The translations under genes were made by a program, and so were the position numbers. DNA of 64,000 bases from Rariglobus sp041662485 (GTDB lineage Bacteria > Verrucomicrobiota > Verrucomicrobiia > Opitutales > Opitutaceae), in assembly GCA_041662485.1 (NCBI GenBank), contig JBAZSJ010000003.1:62001-126000 (forward strand). The letters run 5' to 3'. Position 1 is the stretch's first letter. Every line of letters starts with the position of its first letter. Shown piece by piece: positions 31,600-41,420 of the stretch. The notes under the pieces were generated by a model. That model saw nothing but the letters and a program-made list of their open reading frames with translations. It was not told the DNA's origin and searched no databases.

Positions 31600-33891
31600 T
31601 CAGACGTGGCGACGGCGACGGAGAGCGGCGAAACCAAGGATGCCGAGACCGGCGAACATGGCGTAGACCGAGGGTTCGGGGATGGCGGCAAACGAGATAG
31701 TATAGTAGGTGCCCTCATCGGCCCAGGTGTAGTCGGAGAGACCAAGCGTTTGACCGTTTAACTTGACGGTGCCGAAGGCGAAACCGTTGGTGCTGACGTT
31801 ATACAGCGTGGTATAGGCCACGCCATAGGCAAAACCGTCGCCGCTGGTGACATCCAGGATGGCGTTGCCACTGCCGGAGAGCCAGTCGCCGGCAGTGCCG
31901 GTGAAGCTGATCTTGTCGCTGCTGGCAACGGCACCAAGATCGAGCTTGACGGTGGCCCCGCTGGCGAAGGCCAGCTTGCCGGTGGTGAAGGAGAAGCTGA
32001 GATTTTCGTTCGCTCCGGTATCGCCGGGCGCGATGGTTCCGTTCGCGCCGATGGTGATCGTGCGAGAGTCCGCGATGATATTCGCAGTTTCGCTTCCCGC
32101 GAGGGCGTCCGGGCCGCCGCCGCCGGCGATCGTCTGGGCGATGGCACCGCCGCCGTAGGTCGTATTCGTCCCCGAGGTGACGCCTGTGACGCTGAGCCGC
32201 GCGCCGGTGGCGATGTTGATTTCGCTGGTGGTCAGGAAGCTGGCGCTGGCACCCAGGGTGACCTTCCCGCCGTTGATGTAGGTTTTTCCGGTGTGAGTGT
32301 TGGCACCGTTGACGCTAATGCTTGCAGTCTGCCCGCCGAAGATGACGTTCACCGCGCCGCCGTTGTCGCCGAACTTGCTGTTGACGGTGATGCCTCCCGA
32401 ATTCAGCTCGTTGGATCGCTGGTGGATGATGTAGAGGTCTCCTCCGGAAGTCCCGTTGGCGGTGAGGGTGCCGTCGTTGACGGCACTGCCGAGCGTCAGC
32501 GTATTGCCGGCGGCAACAGCGATGTCGAGGGCGATGGCGTTGGCTCGGAGGGTGTTTCCTCCGAGTCCGAGCGTGCCGACCACAGTGGCCGTGTTGCCGC
32601 CGACGGCGAGGCTGCGGATTTCGGTGTTGCCCGTCAGGCTTCCGGTCAGGTAGCCGGTGGTGGTGGTATCGAAGTGGATGTCGGTCGTGGCGTTATAGGT
32701 GCCGCTCCAGTTGGCGAGAGTGGCATCGCCGGCGGTGCTGTTGATGACGCCCAGCTTGCCCGAGGAATCGGTGCCCATGAATCGCGTGGAAGCGGCGGTG
32801 CCAGTCTCGGTGCCGGTGACGACGTTGTAGTTTTTCCCTTGGGCGACAGCGTAGGGGATGAAGGAGGTGCTGCTGCCAAAGCCATGGCCGGTGATGAGAA
32901 GTCCGGTGCTCGTGCCGAGGCCGCCGTCGGTGCCGGTGCCCTGGTTGGCGACAAACACACCTTTGCCGTTGTCGCCACGGTTGAAACCGCTGGTGAGGTT
33001 CAGCGTGGACTGCGCGGTGGACGTTTGGGCTCCTCGTGTGTCTGCGTTGATAAGTCCGGAACCTTCGAGGATGATGCGGCCCACGGTCTCGTTGGCAGGG
33101 GTGGCGTTCGCTGTGGCCTGAAGCGAAAACGCGCCGCTGGCGAGGCGGATATCAGCGGTATCCGCAACCGCGTCGGTCGCGCCGGTCTGAAAGATTTGGA
33201 ATGCCGCGCGATTGCCAAGAATATTGAAATTCGTGACGTTGAGAAGGGAGGCAGTGCCTATGCCATAGCCCATGACGACCGTGCCGCTGTTGACCTTGAC
33301 CGTGCCGCCGAGAGTGCTGGCAGACTGAATTCGCAGAAAGCCGCCGCCGCTGTTGTAGGCCCCGGCGGCACTGAGACCGTTGAATGTGAGGTTCGTGCCG
33401 GCAAGGATGACCGCCCCTTTGCCTGCGACCATACCGGAGTTGCCGAAGACAAAGGGATTGGAGGAGCCCCCCGCGACGGTAATCACGCCGTCATTGGCGA
33501 GGGTGACGGTGCGATTCACCGAACCGGTATCGCCGACAAGGTTCAAGGGTTGGTTCAACGCGGATGAGGGGAAGGAAAGATTGAACCCTCCGACGCTGAA
33601 GTCCGATTTGAGGGTGATGGTGGCGCCGGAAACAGCGTTTGCGTTCTGCGAGGATTTAATCCCGACGATCGAGTTGTTCGCCCAAGCCGTGTAGTTTCCA
33701 GAGTCGGAAGTCGATGCGTTCCAGTTCGTGGTCGAGGCACCCCACTCGCCGGTGAAGTTGGAGAACGTGGCCCCCGTGGTGTCGATCGAAGTGACCGGCG
33801 TGGTGGTGCCGCCGCCCCAGTAGAGGGTCTGGGCGTGCGCCGAAGCTGCAAGGGCGAGGAGCCCGAGGAGGATGAGGAGGAGTTTTTTCAT
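31600..33891 (-). CDS. PEP-CTERM protein with autotransporter-type beta-strand passenger, copy 2
   Basis: 763 residues from ATG 33891. Signal peptide MKKLLLILLGLLALAASAHA, then QTLYWGGGTTTPVTSIDTTGATFSN, nearly the same opening as copy 1. Repeated Gly/Thr/Asn-rich strands (GGFNLSFPSS; VGTLGLGGNTLRANA; GTIAPGDTGANENLSFSFTTGKL) indicate a beta-helix, with the last 200 residues most similar to copy 1. The C-terminus PEPSVYAMFAGLGILGFAALRRRRHV is a PEP-CTERM signal. Predicted to be exported and sorted by an exosortase. Faces a giant pseudopilin gene across a 461-bp region with several operator-like dyads, so it may be coregulated with it. Confidence 0.82.
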   Translation of the reverse strand: MKKLLLILLGLLALAASAHAQTLYWGGGTTTPVTSIDTTGATFSNFTGEWGASTTNWNASTSDSGNYTAWANNSIVGIKSSQNANAVSGATITLKSDFSVGGFNLSFPSSALNQPLNLVGDTGSVNRTVTLANDGVITVAGGSSNPFVFGNSGMVAGKGAVILAGTNLTFNGLSAAGAYNSGGGFLRIQSASTLGGTVKVNSGTVVMGYGIGTASLLNVTNFNILGNRAAFQIFQTGATDAVADTADIRLASGAFSLQATANATPANETVGRIILEGSGLINADTRGAQTSTAQSTLNLTSGFNRGDNGKGVFVANQGTGTDGGLGTSTGLLITGHGFGSSTSFIPYAVAQGKNYNVVTGTETGTAASTRFMGTDSSGKLGVINSTAGDATLANWSGTYNATTDIHFDTTTTGYLTGSLTGNTEIRSLAVGGNTATVVGTLGLGGNTLRANAIALDIAVAAGNTLTLGSAVNDGTLTANGTSGGDLYIIHQRSNELNSGGITVNSKFGDNGGAVNVIFGGQTASISVNGANTHTGKTYINGGKVTLGASASFLTTSEINIATGARLSVTGVTSGTNTTYGGGAIAQTIAGGGGPDALAGSETANIIADSRTITIGANGTIAPGDTGANENLSFSFTTGKLAFASGATVKLDLGAVASSDKISFTGTAGDWLSGSGNAILDVTSGDGFAYGVAYTTLYNVSTNGFAFGTVKLNGQTLGLSDYTWADEGTYYTISFAAIPEPSVYAMFAGLGILGFAALRRRRHV

Positions 33892-34074
33892 GATGGGCGT
33901 TACTTTACAGTGGGGTGGGTGCGGGGTTTTGACTGGGTTGCCAATCAGGCGGGTTCACATGGATTCGGTCCAAAAGCATGGGGATTTCCAAACAGTCCAA
34001 CCGATGGCGCTTCATTCAATGTTTACGCGAGGCAGCAGAATTAATTAAATGAGCGGTGTCACGTCCGGCGCCCT

Positions 34075-34088
34075 GTTAATGCGTTAAC
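34075..34088. promoter_or_regulatory. LacI-type operator in divergent region
   Basis: GTTAATGCGTTAAC fits GTnAAyGCrTTnAC with outer arms perfectly paired. Located between the divergent PEP-CTERM and pseudopilin genes. Confidence 0.55.
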
Positions 34089-34200
34089 TGAAATGAAGGG
34101 TTTCCGCGCTGACGAAGGACTTCCGCACGGGTCTTTTCGACCATCGGAACGCCAGGGGCTCCCGACAAGGCGCACCGCACCGGTGCCACGCACCCGCCAG

Positions 34201-34214
34201 GTTAACGCGTCCAC
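34201..34214. promoter_or_regulatory. Degenerate LacI-type operator
   Basis: GTTAACGCGTCCAC retains the left half and the outer GT/AC of the GTnAACGCGTTnAC pattern, with a mismatch in the right half. Confidence 0.35.
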
Positions 34215-34290
34215 CAGTCGCCATCCTTGAGCCAATGCGCCGCACCCTCAACGTGATGTTGCCCGCCCCAGACTCCCTTTGTTTTCCATG

Positions 34291-34311
34291 CGATTATTCG
34301 GCGAATAATCG
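34291..34311. promoter_or_regulatory. Perfect 21-bp palindrome upstream of giant pseudopilin copy 2
   Basis: Arms CGATTATTCG and CGAATAATCG are exact inverse complements around a single central G. It ends 41 bp before the GTG start at 34353, an ideal position for an operator. Sequence unlike the LacI-type sites nearby, so a different regulator may bind. Confidence 0.55.
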
Positions 34312-34352
34312 CCTAACCCGGCGGAAACTCCGGATTCCACTCTTTCATTTTC

Positions 34353-37300
34353 GTGCGCCCCCCCACTCCCTTACCCCATCGTCCCTCCGAGCGGCTGCGG
34401 CCCCGGCGCGGATTCGCATTGTTGATCACTATCACACTACTGGCTTTTCTGGTTCTGCTGTTGGTGAGTCTGGCAACCCTCACCCGCGTGGAAACCCAGG
34501 TAGCCGCCAACAGCCAGACCCTGTCCCAGGCCCGGCAAAACGCGCTCCTCGGCCTCAACATCGCGATGGGGCAGCTCCAGCGCTACGCCGGCCCCGACCA
34601 GCGCGTCACCTTCCCAGCCACCACGCTCTACCCCTCGAAAGATGTCACCAAAGGCACCGGCGAGATCTACGACGGAGGCCCCGACCTCGGCGCCAACAAC
34701 GGCTACCGCAAACTCGCCGTCACCGCCAACGCCCGCTCCTACCTCGCCAACGCCACCACCTACCTGACGCCTGCCGAGCGCACCGGTTGGGACGCCGCGA
34801 TCAAGACATACTGGAACGCCAACAACCGCAGTCCCCGCTACACCGGGGTATTCGACTCCAGCCTGCGCGTGGACCGGGCCTCGAACCCCAATGGCGCGCC
34901 CGCCGCGCTCGCCCGCCAGCAATACGAGACCAACCCCGCCACCACGTTCGGCGAGTTCAAACGCGACCAAGTCCCCGTCTGGCTCGTGAGCGGCGTGGAG
35001 AAATACCAGATCGATCAGGCGGCCGGCACCGTCAAGGACGCGGCCGGCGCGGACAAGCTGACCGAATACACCACGACCTACGGTCCGACGGGCAATATCC
35101 CCGATCCCGCAACCGGCAACGACAGCGTGTGGCTGGTCAACACCAAGAGCGCCACGCTCGCCGCCGACAGCGTGGACGGGCTCGACGGCCGGGTAAAAGT
35201 GAAGATGCAGCCGCTCAGCGCCACCCCGCAGGGCCTCGCCGCCGCGCAGACCGTGGGCCACTACGCCTACTGGGTGGGCGATGAATCAACCAAGGCCAAC
35301 TTTGCCATACACGATCCCTACACCGCCGCCGCCGTCGGCTCGGTGGAATACCGCAACCGTCTGCAAGTGCCCCAGCGCCTCGGATGGGAACGCATGACGG
35401 GGTTTACCTCATCGACCCTCGATCCCAACAGCGCCGATTTCCAAAAGGTGCTCTCCCCCGGCCAGATCGCCTTTCTCGACGCCACCCTGGCCGACTCTCC
35501 CGGCACCCGCGGCCCCGTGCCGCGCAATTTCCATAACACCACCGCCTACTCCCGCAGCCTGCTCACCGACACCGCCCTGGGCGGCCTGAAAAAAGACCTC
35601 ACGGTTTACCTCCAGTCCGGCACGGGCCTCACCGGCACCGACCCCATCGCCAACCCCGCGCTCTACGCCTCTTCCGATCCCCGCTTCAAGGCGTGGAGCG
35701 CGACCAACGCCGGCTTCCCGGCCACGACCGCCAACATCCCCACCTGGGGCCAGCTTCGCGCCTGGTATGGCAACGCGGCATCGAGCGGCGGCGCCCTCAC
35801 CCCCTCGGGAGACACCGCCCCGGTCCTGACATACCTGATGTTTCATGCCGGCTGGTCCTACGACGGCGCTTCCCAGCGCATCCGCTGGCACTGGCTGCCC
35901 TGCATCGTGCTCTGGAACCCGTATGACACCGATCTCGCCTCCGCCACCTACGACTTGGAGATCTCGTTCGGAGCGGCGCTCTGGCAAGTTTATGTGGTCA
36001 AGGACAATCCCTCCCTCTCCGAATTGCAGAAGGATGCCGACGCCGGTTGGACCGGAAACCCGGGGATTAAATCTACCTGGCAATACACCGACAGCACCAA
36101 CACCGCCCGGTCCGTCAATCTAGCTGACCCCAACTCCGTCAATATCGACTCAGGACCATGGACGAAAGACGCCAACCTGAATGACGGCACCTCCGACTGC
36201 TTCGGCCGCTACTGGTATCGCCTTACCGCGGCCCAACCCTCCGAGACCTATTTCGGCTATCAGGGCACGGGGGGCTCCGGCAATCCCGACGGCATCAGTG
36301 TGCTCGGCCCGAAAACTTTCAGTGTCCTGTTAAACCCTCACTCGAAAGCCAACGCCAATCCCGTGGTCATCACCCGCCCTTTCAAATTCAAAATCACCAG
36401 CGGTTTCTCTCCCGGACAGGTCAAGGTTTTCACGGTCGCCAGCACCCAGCAATGGAACCCGCCCGCTCCGATCACCCTAAGCAATCAATTCGACACCGCC
36501 AGTCCCTCCTCTCTCTGGTTCGACATACTCAATGTCGCGAACGGTCCCGCCGCGGCCAACTCCGATCTCAAATTCTATTTTGAGCAGTTGGCCAACTCGA
36601 ACGTCTCTCCCGGCATTAATTTCTCGGTCGGCGGCCAACCCATCATGACGAGCACCGGTTTACGTGGCCTGACATACGGCCGCATCATAGATAATTTCCT
36701 GGGCACAAGTTTCAGCGCCCTCAACAGCGGCTCCCTCGACTCGGATGGAGATGGCAGGACCAACAACCTGGAATCCGCGCCTAAATTCGTAAACACATGG
36801 CGGCAGCTCTACGATTTCGACCAGTTCGACAGCCCCGCCAACATGCTCACCACCGCGACCAACAACCGGCTCTCCTCGATCTGGCCTTACGGGGCGACCT
36901 GGGTCCAGCCACTCACCTCCGACGGGTTGTCGGATCCCACCCAACTGAATCAATACATCTCGGTCTTCTCGCGCTTCAACGCCTTCGCCAAGATCACCGA
37001 TTCCCATCCGTTTGTGGATGCCAAACGCGATCAAAACTACGTCAACAACACCGATGGGATGATCCACCTTCTTACCAATCGTGCGGACACGGCCTTCACG
37101 AAGTGGGACAACGGTCAGGCCAACGGCACCGACGGCTACGCCCTCATCACCTTCAAGAACATCGACACCCTTTATGGCGGCTCAACCATCGCCGGGCAGG
37201 CCACGCTGCCCATCCGCAATGCCCGGCGCGCCAACTCGGAGGTTCTCTCGCTCGGCCAGTTTCAGCAGGCGAACCTCTCGCCGTTCATCTGGAACCCGGC

Positions 37301-38690
37301 CTTTCCGATCGGCAACTCCTTCGCCGCGCCCTACACCGACCGCGAAGCCATCGCCGGCCTGAACTCCCGCAGCATCGGCGGCTCGATAATCGCCATCCCG
37401 GCCGCCGGTCATCCCAGTGGTGCGATCGGCAAAGTCCCTGGAGACTCCCAGAACCGCACCCTCGACCTGTCCTACCTGCTCAACGAAAACCTGTGGGACC
37501 GCACCTTCCTCTCGACCATCCCGCAATCGGGCGCGTTTGACGCCACCGCCAACCTCGCCAACAGCCGGCTCAAGTTTTCCGGCTCCTCCGCGCCGACGGC
37601 GGCGCAGATTCGCGATTTCGACACCGCCTCCGCCTACCTCTCCAACGTCGGCGCGCTCAACGTCAACTCCACCTCGGTCGAAGCCTGGAAGGCGCTCCTT
37701 TCCGCCTTCCGCGGTCTTTCCATCGGGGCCACGCCCGATACCCCCAACGTCCCCGTCGCCCGCACGCTCGATCCCGTGCAAGGTTCCATCCAGTTTACCA
37801 ACGCCACCCAGACCGCGGCCGACATCGGCGCCACGGCCAACAACAAAGATTACCGAAAAATCCTCGCCGGCTTCCGCTACCTCACCGACGCCATGATCCA
37901 GACGCTCGCCGAGCGCATCGTGGACGAGGTGCGCCTGCGCGGCCCCTTTCTATCGCTGTCGGATTTCGTCAACCGCCGCCTCATCGCCCCCGCCGGCTCC
38001 GGCATCCCCGGCTCCGACTGGCATGAGGCACGCACCAACGGCCTCATCCAACCCACGGGATCCAACGACCTGCACTCGGACTGGATGAACCCGAGCTACG
38101 ATCCCTTCATCGGCCTGCAAGGGCTGAGCGGTGCGTTGGAACGCGCGCTCCAGGTGTCGGGCATCAACGGAGGCGTCAATTACCCGTCCGCCAGCCCGAG
38201 CGCCAACGACCGCGTCTACGGCATCAGCATCCGAAATGCCGGCACCAACGACGGATTCCGACCCGACACCACCAGCTTCACCAACGCGGGCGGCGCGATC
38301 GCCAACAACAGCTCGGCGCACCATTCCCAAGACCCGGCGCTGCGGTGCCACCTCGACAGCGAGCACATCGCCGGAGCCCCGGTGGGCGAGGCCGGCCAGC
38401 TCTTCGACGGGGCGCCCGGCTTCGTGACCCAGGGCGACCTGCTCGGCATGCTCGGCCCCGCCCTGACGCCGCGCGGCGACACTTTTCTGGTTCGCACCTA
38501 CGGCGACAGCCTCAACCCCGCCACGGGAGAGATCCAGAGCCGCGCCTGGCTGGAAGCCGTGGTGCAGCGCACGGTGGAACCGGTGACACCCGCCGCAACC
38601 ACGGGGCCGGACCAATTCCGCCCATCCGACGCATTCGGACGCAAATTCAAAATCGTGTCCTTCCGCTGGCTCTCGGCGACAGATCTCTAA
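34353..38690 (+). CDS. Giant GspK/PilX-like pseudopilin (Verru_Chthon cassette A-like), copy 2
   Basis: 1445 residues from GTG 34353. Prepilin-like start: basic leader (RLRPRR), then GFALLITITLLAFLVLLLVSLATLTRVE and QARQNALLGLNIAMGQLQRYAG. C-terminal hallmarks as in copy 1: LDLSYLLNENLWDRTFLSTIP, GALNVNSTSVEAWKALLSAFRG, LAERIVDEVRLRGPFLSLSDFVNRRL and RGDTFLVRTYGDSLNPATGE. The central domain differs more from copy 1 and is longer, so the variable part is probably the functional, outward-facing region. Followed by its secreted partner after 25 bp. Presumably crosses the inner membrane with the bulk outside it. A role at the tip of a type II secretion-like pseudopilus is inference from the GspK-like elements. 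Confidence 0.72.
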   Translation: MRPPTPLPHRPSERLRPRRGFALLITITLLAFLVLLLVSLATLTRVETQVAANSQTLSQARQNALLGLNIAMGQLQRYAGPDQRVTFPATTLYPSKDVTKGTGEIYDGGPDLGANNGYRKLAVTANARSYLANATTYLTPAERTGWDAAIKTYWNANNRSPRYTGVFDSSLRVDRASNPNGAPAALARQQYETNPATTFGEFKRDQVPVWLVSGVEKYQIDQAAGTVKDAAGADKLTEYTTTYGPTGNIPDPATGNDSVWLVNTKSATLAADSVDGLDGRVKVKMQPLSATPQGLAAAQTVGHYAYWVGDESTKANFAIHDPYTAAAVGSVEYRNRLQVPQRLGWERMTGFTSSTLDPNSADFQKVLSPGQIAFLDATLADSPGTRGPVPRNFHNTTAYSRSLLTDTALGGLKKDLTVYLQSGTGLTGTDPIANPALYASSDPRFKAWSATNAGFPATTANIPTWGQLRAWYGNAASSGGALTPSGDTAPVLTYLMFHAGWSYDGASQRIRWHWLPCIVLWNPYDTDLASATYDLEISFGAALWQVYVVKDNPSLSELQKDADAGWTGNPGIKSTWQYTDSTNTARSVNLADPNSVNIDSGPWTKDANLNDGTSDCFGRYWYRLTAAQPSETYFGYQGTGGSGNPDGISVLGPKTFSVLLNPHSKANANPVVITRPFKFKITSGFSPGQVKVFTVASTQQWNPPAPITLSNQFDTASPSSLWFDILNVANGPAAANSDLKFYFEQLANSNVSPGINFSVGGQPIMTSTGLRGLTYGRIIDNFLGTSFSALNSGSLDSDGDGRTNNLESAPKFVNTWRQLYDFDQFDSPANMLTTATNNRLSSIWPYGATWVQPLTSDGLSDPTQLNQYISVFSRFNAFAKITDSHPFVDAKRDQNYVNNTDGMIHLLTNRADTAFTKWDNGQANGTDGYALITFKNIDTLYGGSTIAGQATLPIRNARRANSEVLSLGQFQQANLSPFIWNPAFPIGNSFAAPYTDREAIAGLNSRSIGGSIIAIPAAGHPSGAIGKVPGDSQNRTLDLSYLLNENLWDRTFLSTIPQSGAFDATANLANSRLKFSGSSAPTAAQIRDFDTASAYLSNVGALNVNSTSVEAWKALLSAFRGLSIGATPDTPNVPVARTLDPVQGSIQFTNATQTAADIGATANNKDYRKILAGFRYLTDAMIQTLAERIVDEVRLRGPFLSLSDFVNRRLIAPAGSGIPGSDWHEARTNGLIQPTGSNDLHSDWMNPSYDPFIGLQGLSGALERALQVSGINGGVNYPSASPSANDRVYGISIRNAGTNDGFRPDTTSFTNAGGAIANNSSAHHSQDPALRCHLDSEHIAGAPVGEAGQLFDGAPGFVTQGDLLGMLGPALTPRGDTFLVRTYGDSLNPATGEIQSRAWLEAVVQRTVEPVTPAATTGPDQFRPSDAFGRKFKIVSFRWLSATDL

Positions 38691-38715
38691 GTCACGGCAT
38701 CGTCTTTTATACTCC

Positions 38716-39561
38716 ATGCACTTCCGCCTGCTCGCCTCCATTTTTGCCCTTGGCTTGAGTCTGCTCGCACCCTCAAGCCGCGCCCAGGAGAGCCACGCGC
38801 CCCTGCCGCCCGGCGCCAAGGAAGTAAAATTACGGAATTTGTCCGTGTGCTTCGTTCTGTCGCCCACGGTGCCAGAGCTGTATTTCCTCGACGCCCAGGG
38901 GGAATACAAGCCGCTGCAAATCGACACGGTGCGTTTTGGAACGTGGAATACCATCCCCGAGGGCGCCACGCTGGCGATTTTTCGCAAGGAGGAGACCCGT
39001 GAAACCCGCAAGGTGGACCCCGTCACCCGACAGGTCGTCGTGACGCCCGCGAAAATCACCTACCTCCCCGTTCAAACCTGGACGCTCCCGCCGGGCACCG
39101 ACGCCGTGCGCAAATTGTTTTACCGCGGCCAGGACGGCGCAGTGCGCGAACACGCCTTCGCGCCGGGAGCGGATGTCCACGGCGCCCTGCAAGCCCGGGT
39201 CATGAACCTCCTGGCCCAGCCGGTGGCCTTCCGCTTCAACGACCAAAAACGAATCCTGAATCCCGGAGCGGAGACCGTCCTGACACTGGGATCAACCCCC
39301 GACGAAGTGTTCAGCTTTCAATACGGGTTGGATAACATCGGAGGCGGCGTCTATCTGGACCCCGTTAAAAACCTGCGGTTTCGCCGGGCCGGGCTGCGCC
39401 TGACCGTGATTTTCGGCTACGTGCCGATCACGGAGGGCGATGGCGCGTCGGAACGCATCATCGGCTACCGGCCCGAGGCGCTGCGCTTTTACGACGACGT
39501 GGCATCGATCCCCAAGCCCCCAAAACCGGTGATCGTTTATTCCAAAAGGACGGGCTCGTAA
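38716..39561 (+). CDS. Secreted partner of giant pseudopilin-like protein (copy 2)
   Basis: 281 residues. Signal peptide MHFRLLASIFALGLSLLAPSSRAQ. The mature part is beta-rich: KLRNLSVCFVLSPTVPELYFLDAQGEYKPL, then VMNLLAQPVAFRFNDQKRILNPGAETVL and FRRAGLRLTVIFGYVPI. Copy 1 (9426-10199) has matching elements (ELFYQ; RFINLSSQEVAYKLNE; RLLVLFATRRERL) at similar positions. No enzyme motif. Its invariable place immediately after the giant gene suggests a periplasmic or surface subunit of the same apparatus. Confidence 0.65.
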   Translation: MHFRLLASIFALGLSLLAPSSRAQESHAPLPPGAKEVKLRNLSVCFVLSPTVPELYFLDAQGEYKPLQIDTVRFGTWNTIPEGATLAIFRKEETRETRKVDPVTRQVVVTPAKITYLPVQTWTLPPGTDAVRKLFYRGQDGAVREHAFAPGADVHGALQARVMNLLAQPVAFRFNDQKRILNPGAETVLTLGSTPDEVFSFQYGLDNIGGGVYLDPVKNLRFRRAGLRLTVIFGYVPITEGDGASERIIGYRPEALRFYDDVASIPKPPKPVIVYSKRTGS

Positions 39562-39734
39562 AAGCGCGGGATATCACAGGCGCGCTTAAAGCGCAGCCGG
39601 CAACCCGGGACGGACGCCGGGAGGTAAACTCCACCTTGGCGATAGATCTCCGGCATCCTTTCCGCAGCCCTGGGCGGTTTGATGAATAAGCGGTCGTCAT
39701 TCGATAATTTTTCCTCAGCTCCCTCTCCCATCCC

Positions 39735-41378
39735 ATGTCCCCCGAAGCCGCTCCCCCCGCCCACCCCTCTCCCGCCGACAAAGAAAAGGACGCCTCCCTC
39801 AAAGAAATTCTCTTCTACGCCTTGGGGAGTGTCGAAGGCACCCTGTCCAATCCCTTTTTCAACCTGATCAACACGCTCATGATCGTGGCCCTGGGCATGA
39901 ACCCGGTCTTCCTCGGCCTCATCCTCGGGATCAAGACTCTGTGGGACGGCATAGCCGACCCCCTCATGGCGCACGTCACCGACAACGCCCGCACGCGCTG
40001 GGGCCGGCGGCGCCCCTTTATTCTTTTTGGCGGCGTGACGCGCGTCCTGCTGCTGGTCGCCATTTTCGGCTTTTTCCCGCGCGACCCGTCCATCAAGACC
40101 AACGCCGCGCTCGCATCGGAACAAACCGCCGCCCACGCCACGGCCAAGGCCACGGACCACACGCCGTCGCCCGTCCAAGCCTCGCCCGCCGCCGCAATCG
40201 CGAACGCACCCATCCCCACGCCCGAGGCCAAGACCGGCATGATCGACAAGATCAAGCTCGGCATCGCCGAATTCAAGGCGGCGGGCAACGCCTACCACCG
40301 CGAAGTGATCATCTACCTCCTCGCGGCCTGCCTTCTGTTCACCACACTTGGCACCTTTTTCAACGTTCCCTACTACGCTTTGGGAATTGAACTGTGCCCG
40401 TCCTATGACGGACGCACCCGGGTCGTCACCTACCGTTCCATCGTTAACAAGCTCGGCGGTTTCGTCAGCCCGTGGATACTGCCTTTCTGCTTCCTCACGA
40501 TATTCACCACCGTGGTCGACGGCTTGTTTTGGTATGGCGTCATTTGCGCGTCCGTGGGCGTGCCGGCCACCGTGCTGATGGTGCGCTACAGCAAGGAGCG
40601 GCTCTACCTCCCGCCGTCCGGCAAAAAAAACGCCCCGGGCCTGCTTCGCTCCATCTGGCTCACCGCCAAAAACGTCCACTTCCTCAAAATCCTCCTGCTG
40701 TATAAAATCATCGGGTATTCGAACGGCATCTTTGCCCAGATCGGCCTGTTTCTTAGCATCTATTGGGTGTATTCCGGAGACGCGCTGGCCGGCGCCACCC
40801 TCGGCGGCTACACCGGCACGCTAGCCGCATTGCTCACCTTGATTTCCCTCCCCGTGATCAACTGGGCCTGCCGTCGACTGCAAAAACACCGCGCCCTGCG
40901 CTACGGCATCATCTGGATGAGCATCGGCAGCGCCCTCAACTGGGTGCTCATCAACCCCGCCCACCCCTATTGGCAACTCGTCCTGCCGTTCTTTTTCTCC
41001 ATCGGCATCAGCAGCGTTTTCACCATCCTGCCCACCATGATGGCCGATGTCACCGACATCGACGAACTGCGCACCGGAGCCCGCCGCGAAGGCATGTTTG
41101 GCGCCGTGATGGGGTTTCTCATGAAACTCACCGGCACGCTTGAACCCGTGCTCGCCGGCGTGGTGCTGCTCATCGCCGGTTTCGACAGCACGCTCGGCGC
41201 CCACCAAGCCCCCGAGACCATCCTGCGCATGCGTCTCATGTTTTCCCTCATCCCCGCCGGCCTGATGCTCCTGGGGCTCATAGTCCTCTGGCGCTACCCG
41301 CTCACCCGTGAATACATGGCGGAAGTCAAGGAACAGCTCCTCTCCCGCCGCGCCGCCCAAGCCGTCGCCGACAAATAA
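39735..41378 (+). CDS. GPH-type MFS sugar:cation symporter, copy 2
   Basis: 547 residues. First-loop signature GIKTLWDGIADPLMAHVTDNARTRWGRRRP identifies the GPH (MelB-like) family. About 12 membrane segments; GMFGAVMGFLMKLTGTLEPVLAG in the second half. Carries the same unusual insertion after helix 3 as copy 1, here rich in Ala/Thr/Pro and ending in KTGMIDKIKLGIAEFKAAGNAY. Sequence identity to copy 1 is high over most helices and continues about 25 bp past the stop codon, evidence of a duplication. It lies upstream of rhamnosidase copy 2 and probably imports its substrate or products. Confidence 0.85.
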   Translation: MSPEAAPPAHPSPADKEKDASLKEILFYALGSVEGTLSNPFFNLINTLMIVALGMNPVFLGLILGIKTLWDGIADPLMAHVTDNARTRWGRRRPFILFGGVTRVLLLVAIFGFFPRDPSIKTNAALASEQTAAHATAKATDHTPSPVQASPAAAIANAPIPTPEAKTGMIDKIKLGIAEFKAAGNAYHREVIIYLLAACLLFTTLGTFFNVPYYALGIELCPSYDGRTRVVTYRSIVNKLGGFVSPWILPFCFLTIFTTVVDGLFWYGVICASVGVPATVLMVRYSKERLYLPPSGKKNAPGLLRSIWLTAKNVHFLKILLLYKIIGYSNGIFAQIGLFLSIYWVYSGDALAGATLGGYTGTLAALLTLISLPVINWACRRLQKHRALRYGIIWMSIGSALNWVLINPAHPYWQLVLPFFFSIGISSVFTILPTMMADVTDIDELRTGARREGMFGAVMGFLMKLTGTLEPVLAGVVLLIAGFDSTLGAHQAPETILRMRLMFSLIPAGLMLLGLIVLWRYPLTREYMAEVKEQLLSRRAAQAVADK

Positions 41379-41407
41379 TCGGCCCCGTGCGGCGGGGCGC
41401 CGTGGAT
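41379..41407 (+). terminator. Conserved GC hairpin after symporter copy 2
   Basis: CGGCG-GGG-CGCCG at 41390-41402 within a block matching 29909-29937. No T-run, so termination is uncertain. Confidence 0.35.
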
Positions 41408-41420
41408 ATTATCCGGATTG

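Larger units (their letters stand above)
33892..34352. promoter_or_regulatory. Divergent promoter region between PEP-CTERM copy 2 and giant pseudopilin copy 2
   Basis: 461 bp without a gene. Holds a GTnAACGCGTTnAC-type site at 34075-34088, a weaker one at 34201-34214 and a perfect 21-bp palindrome at 34291-34311. Confidence 0.55.
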
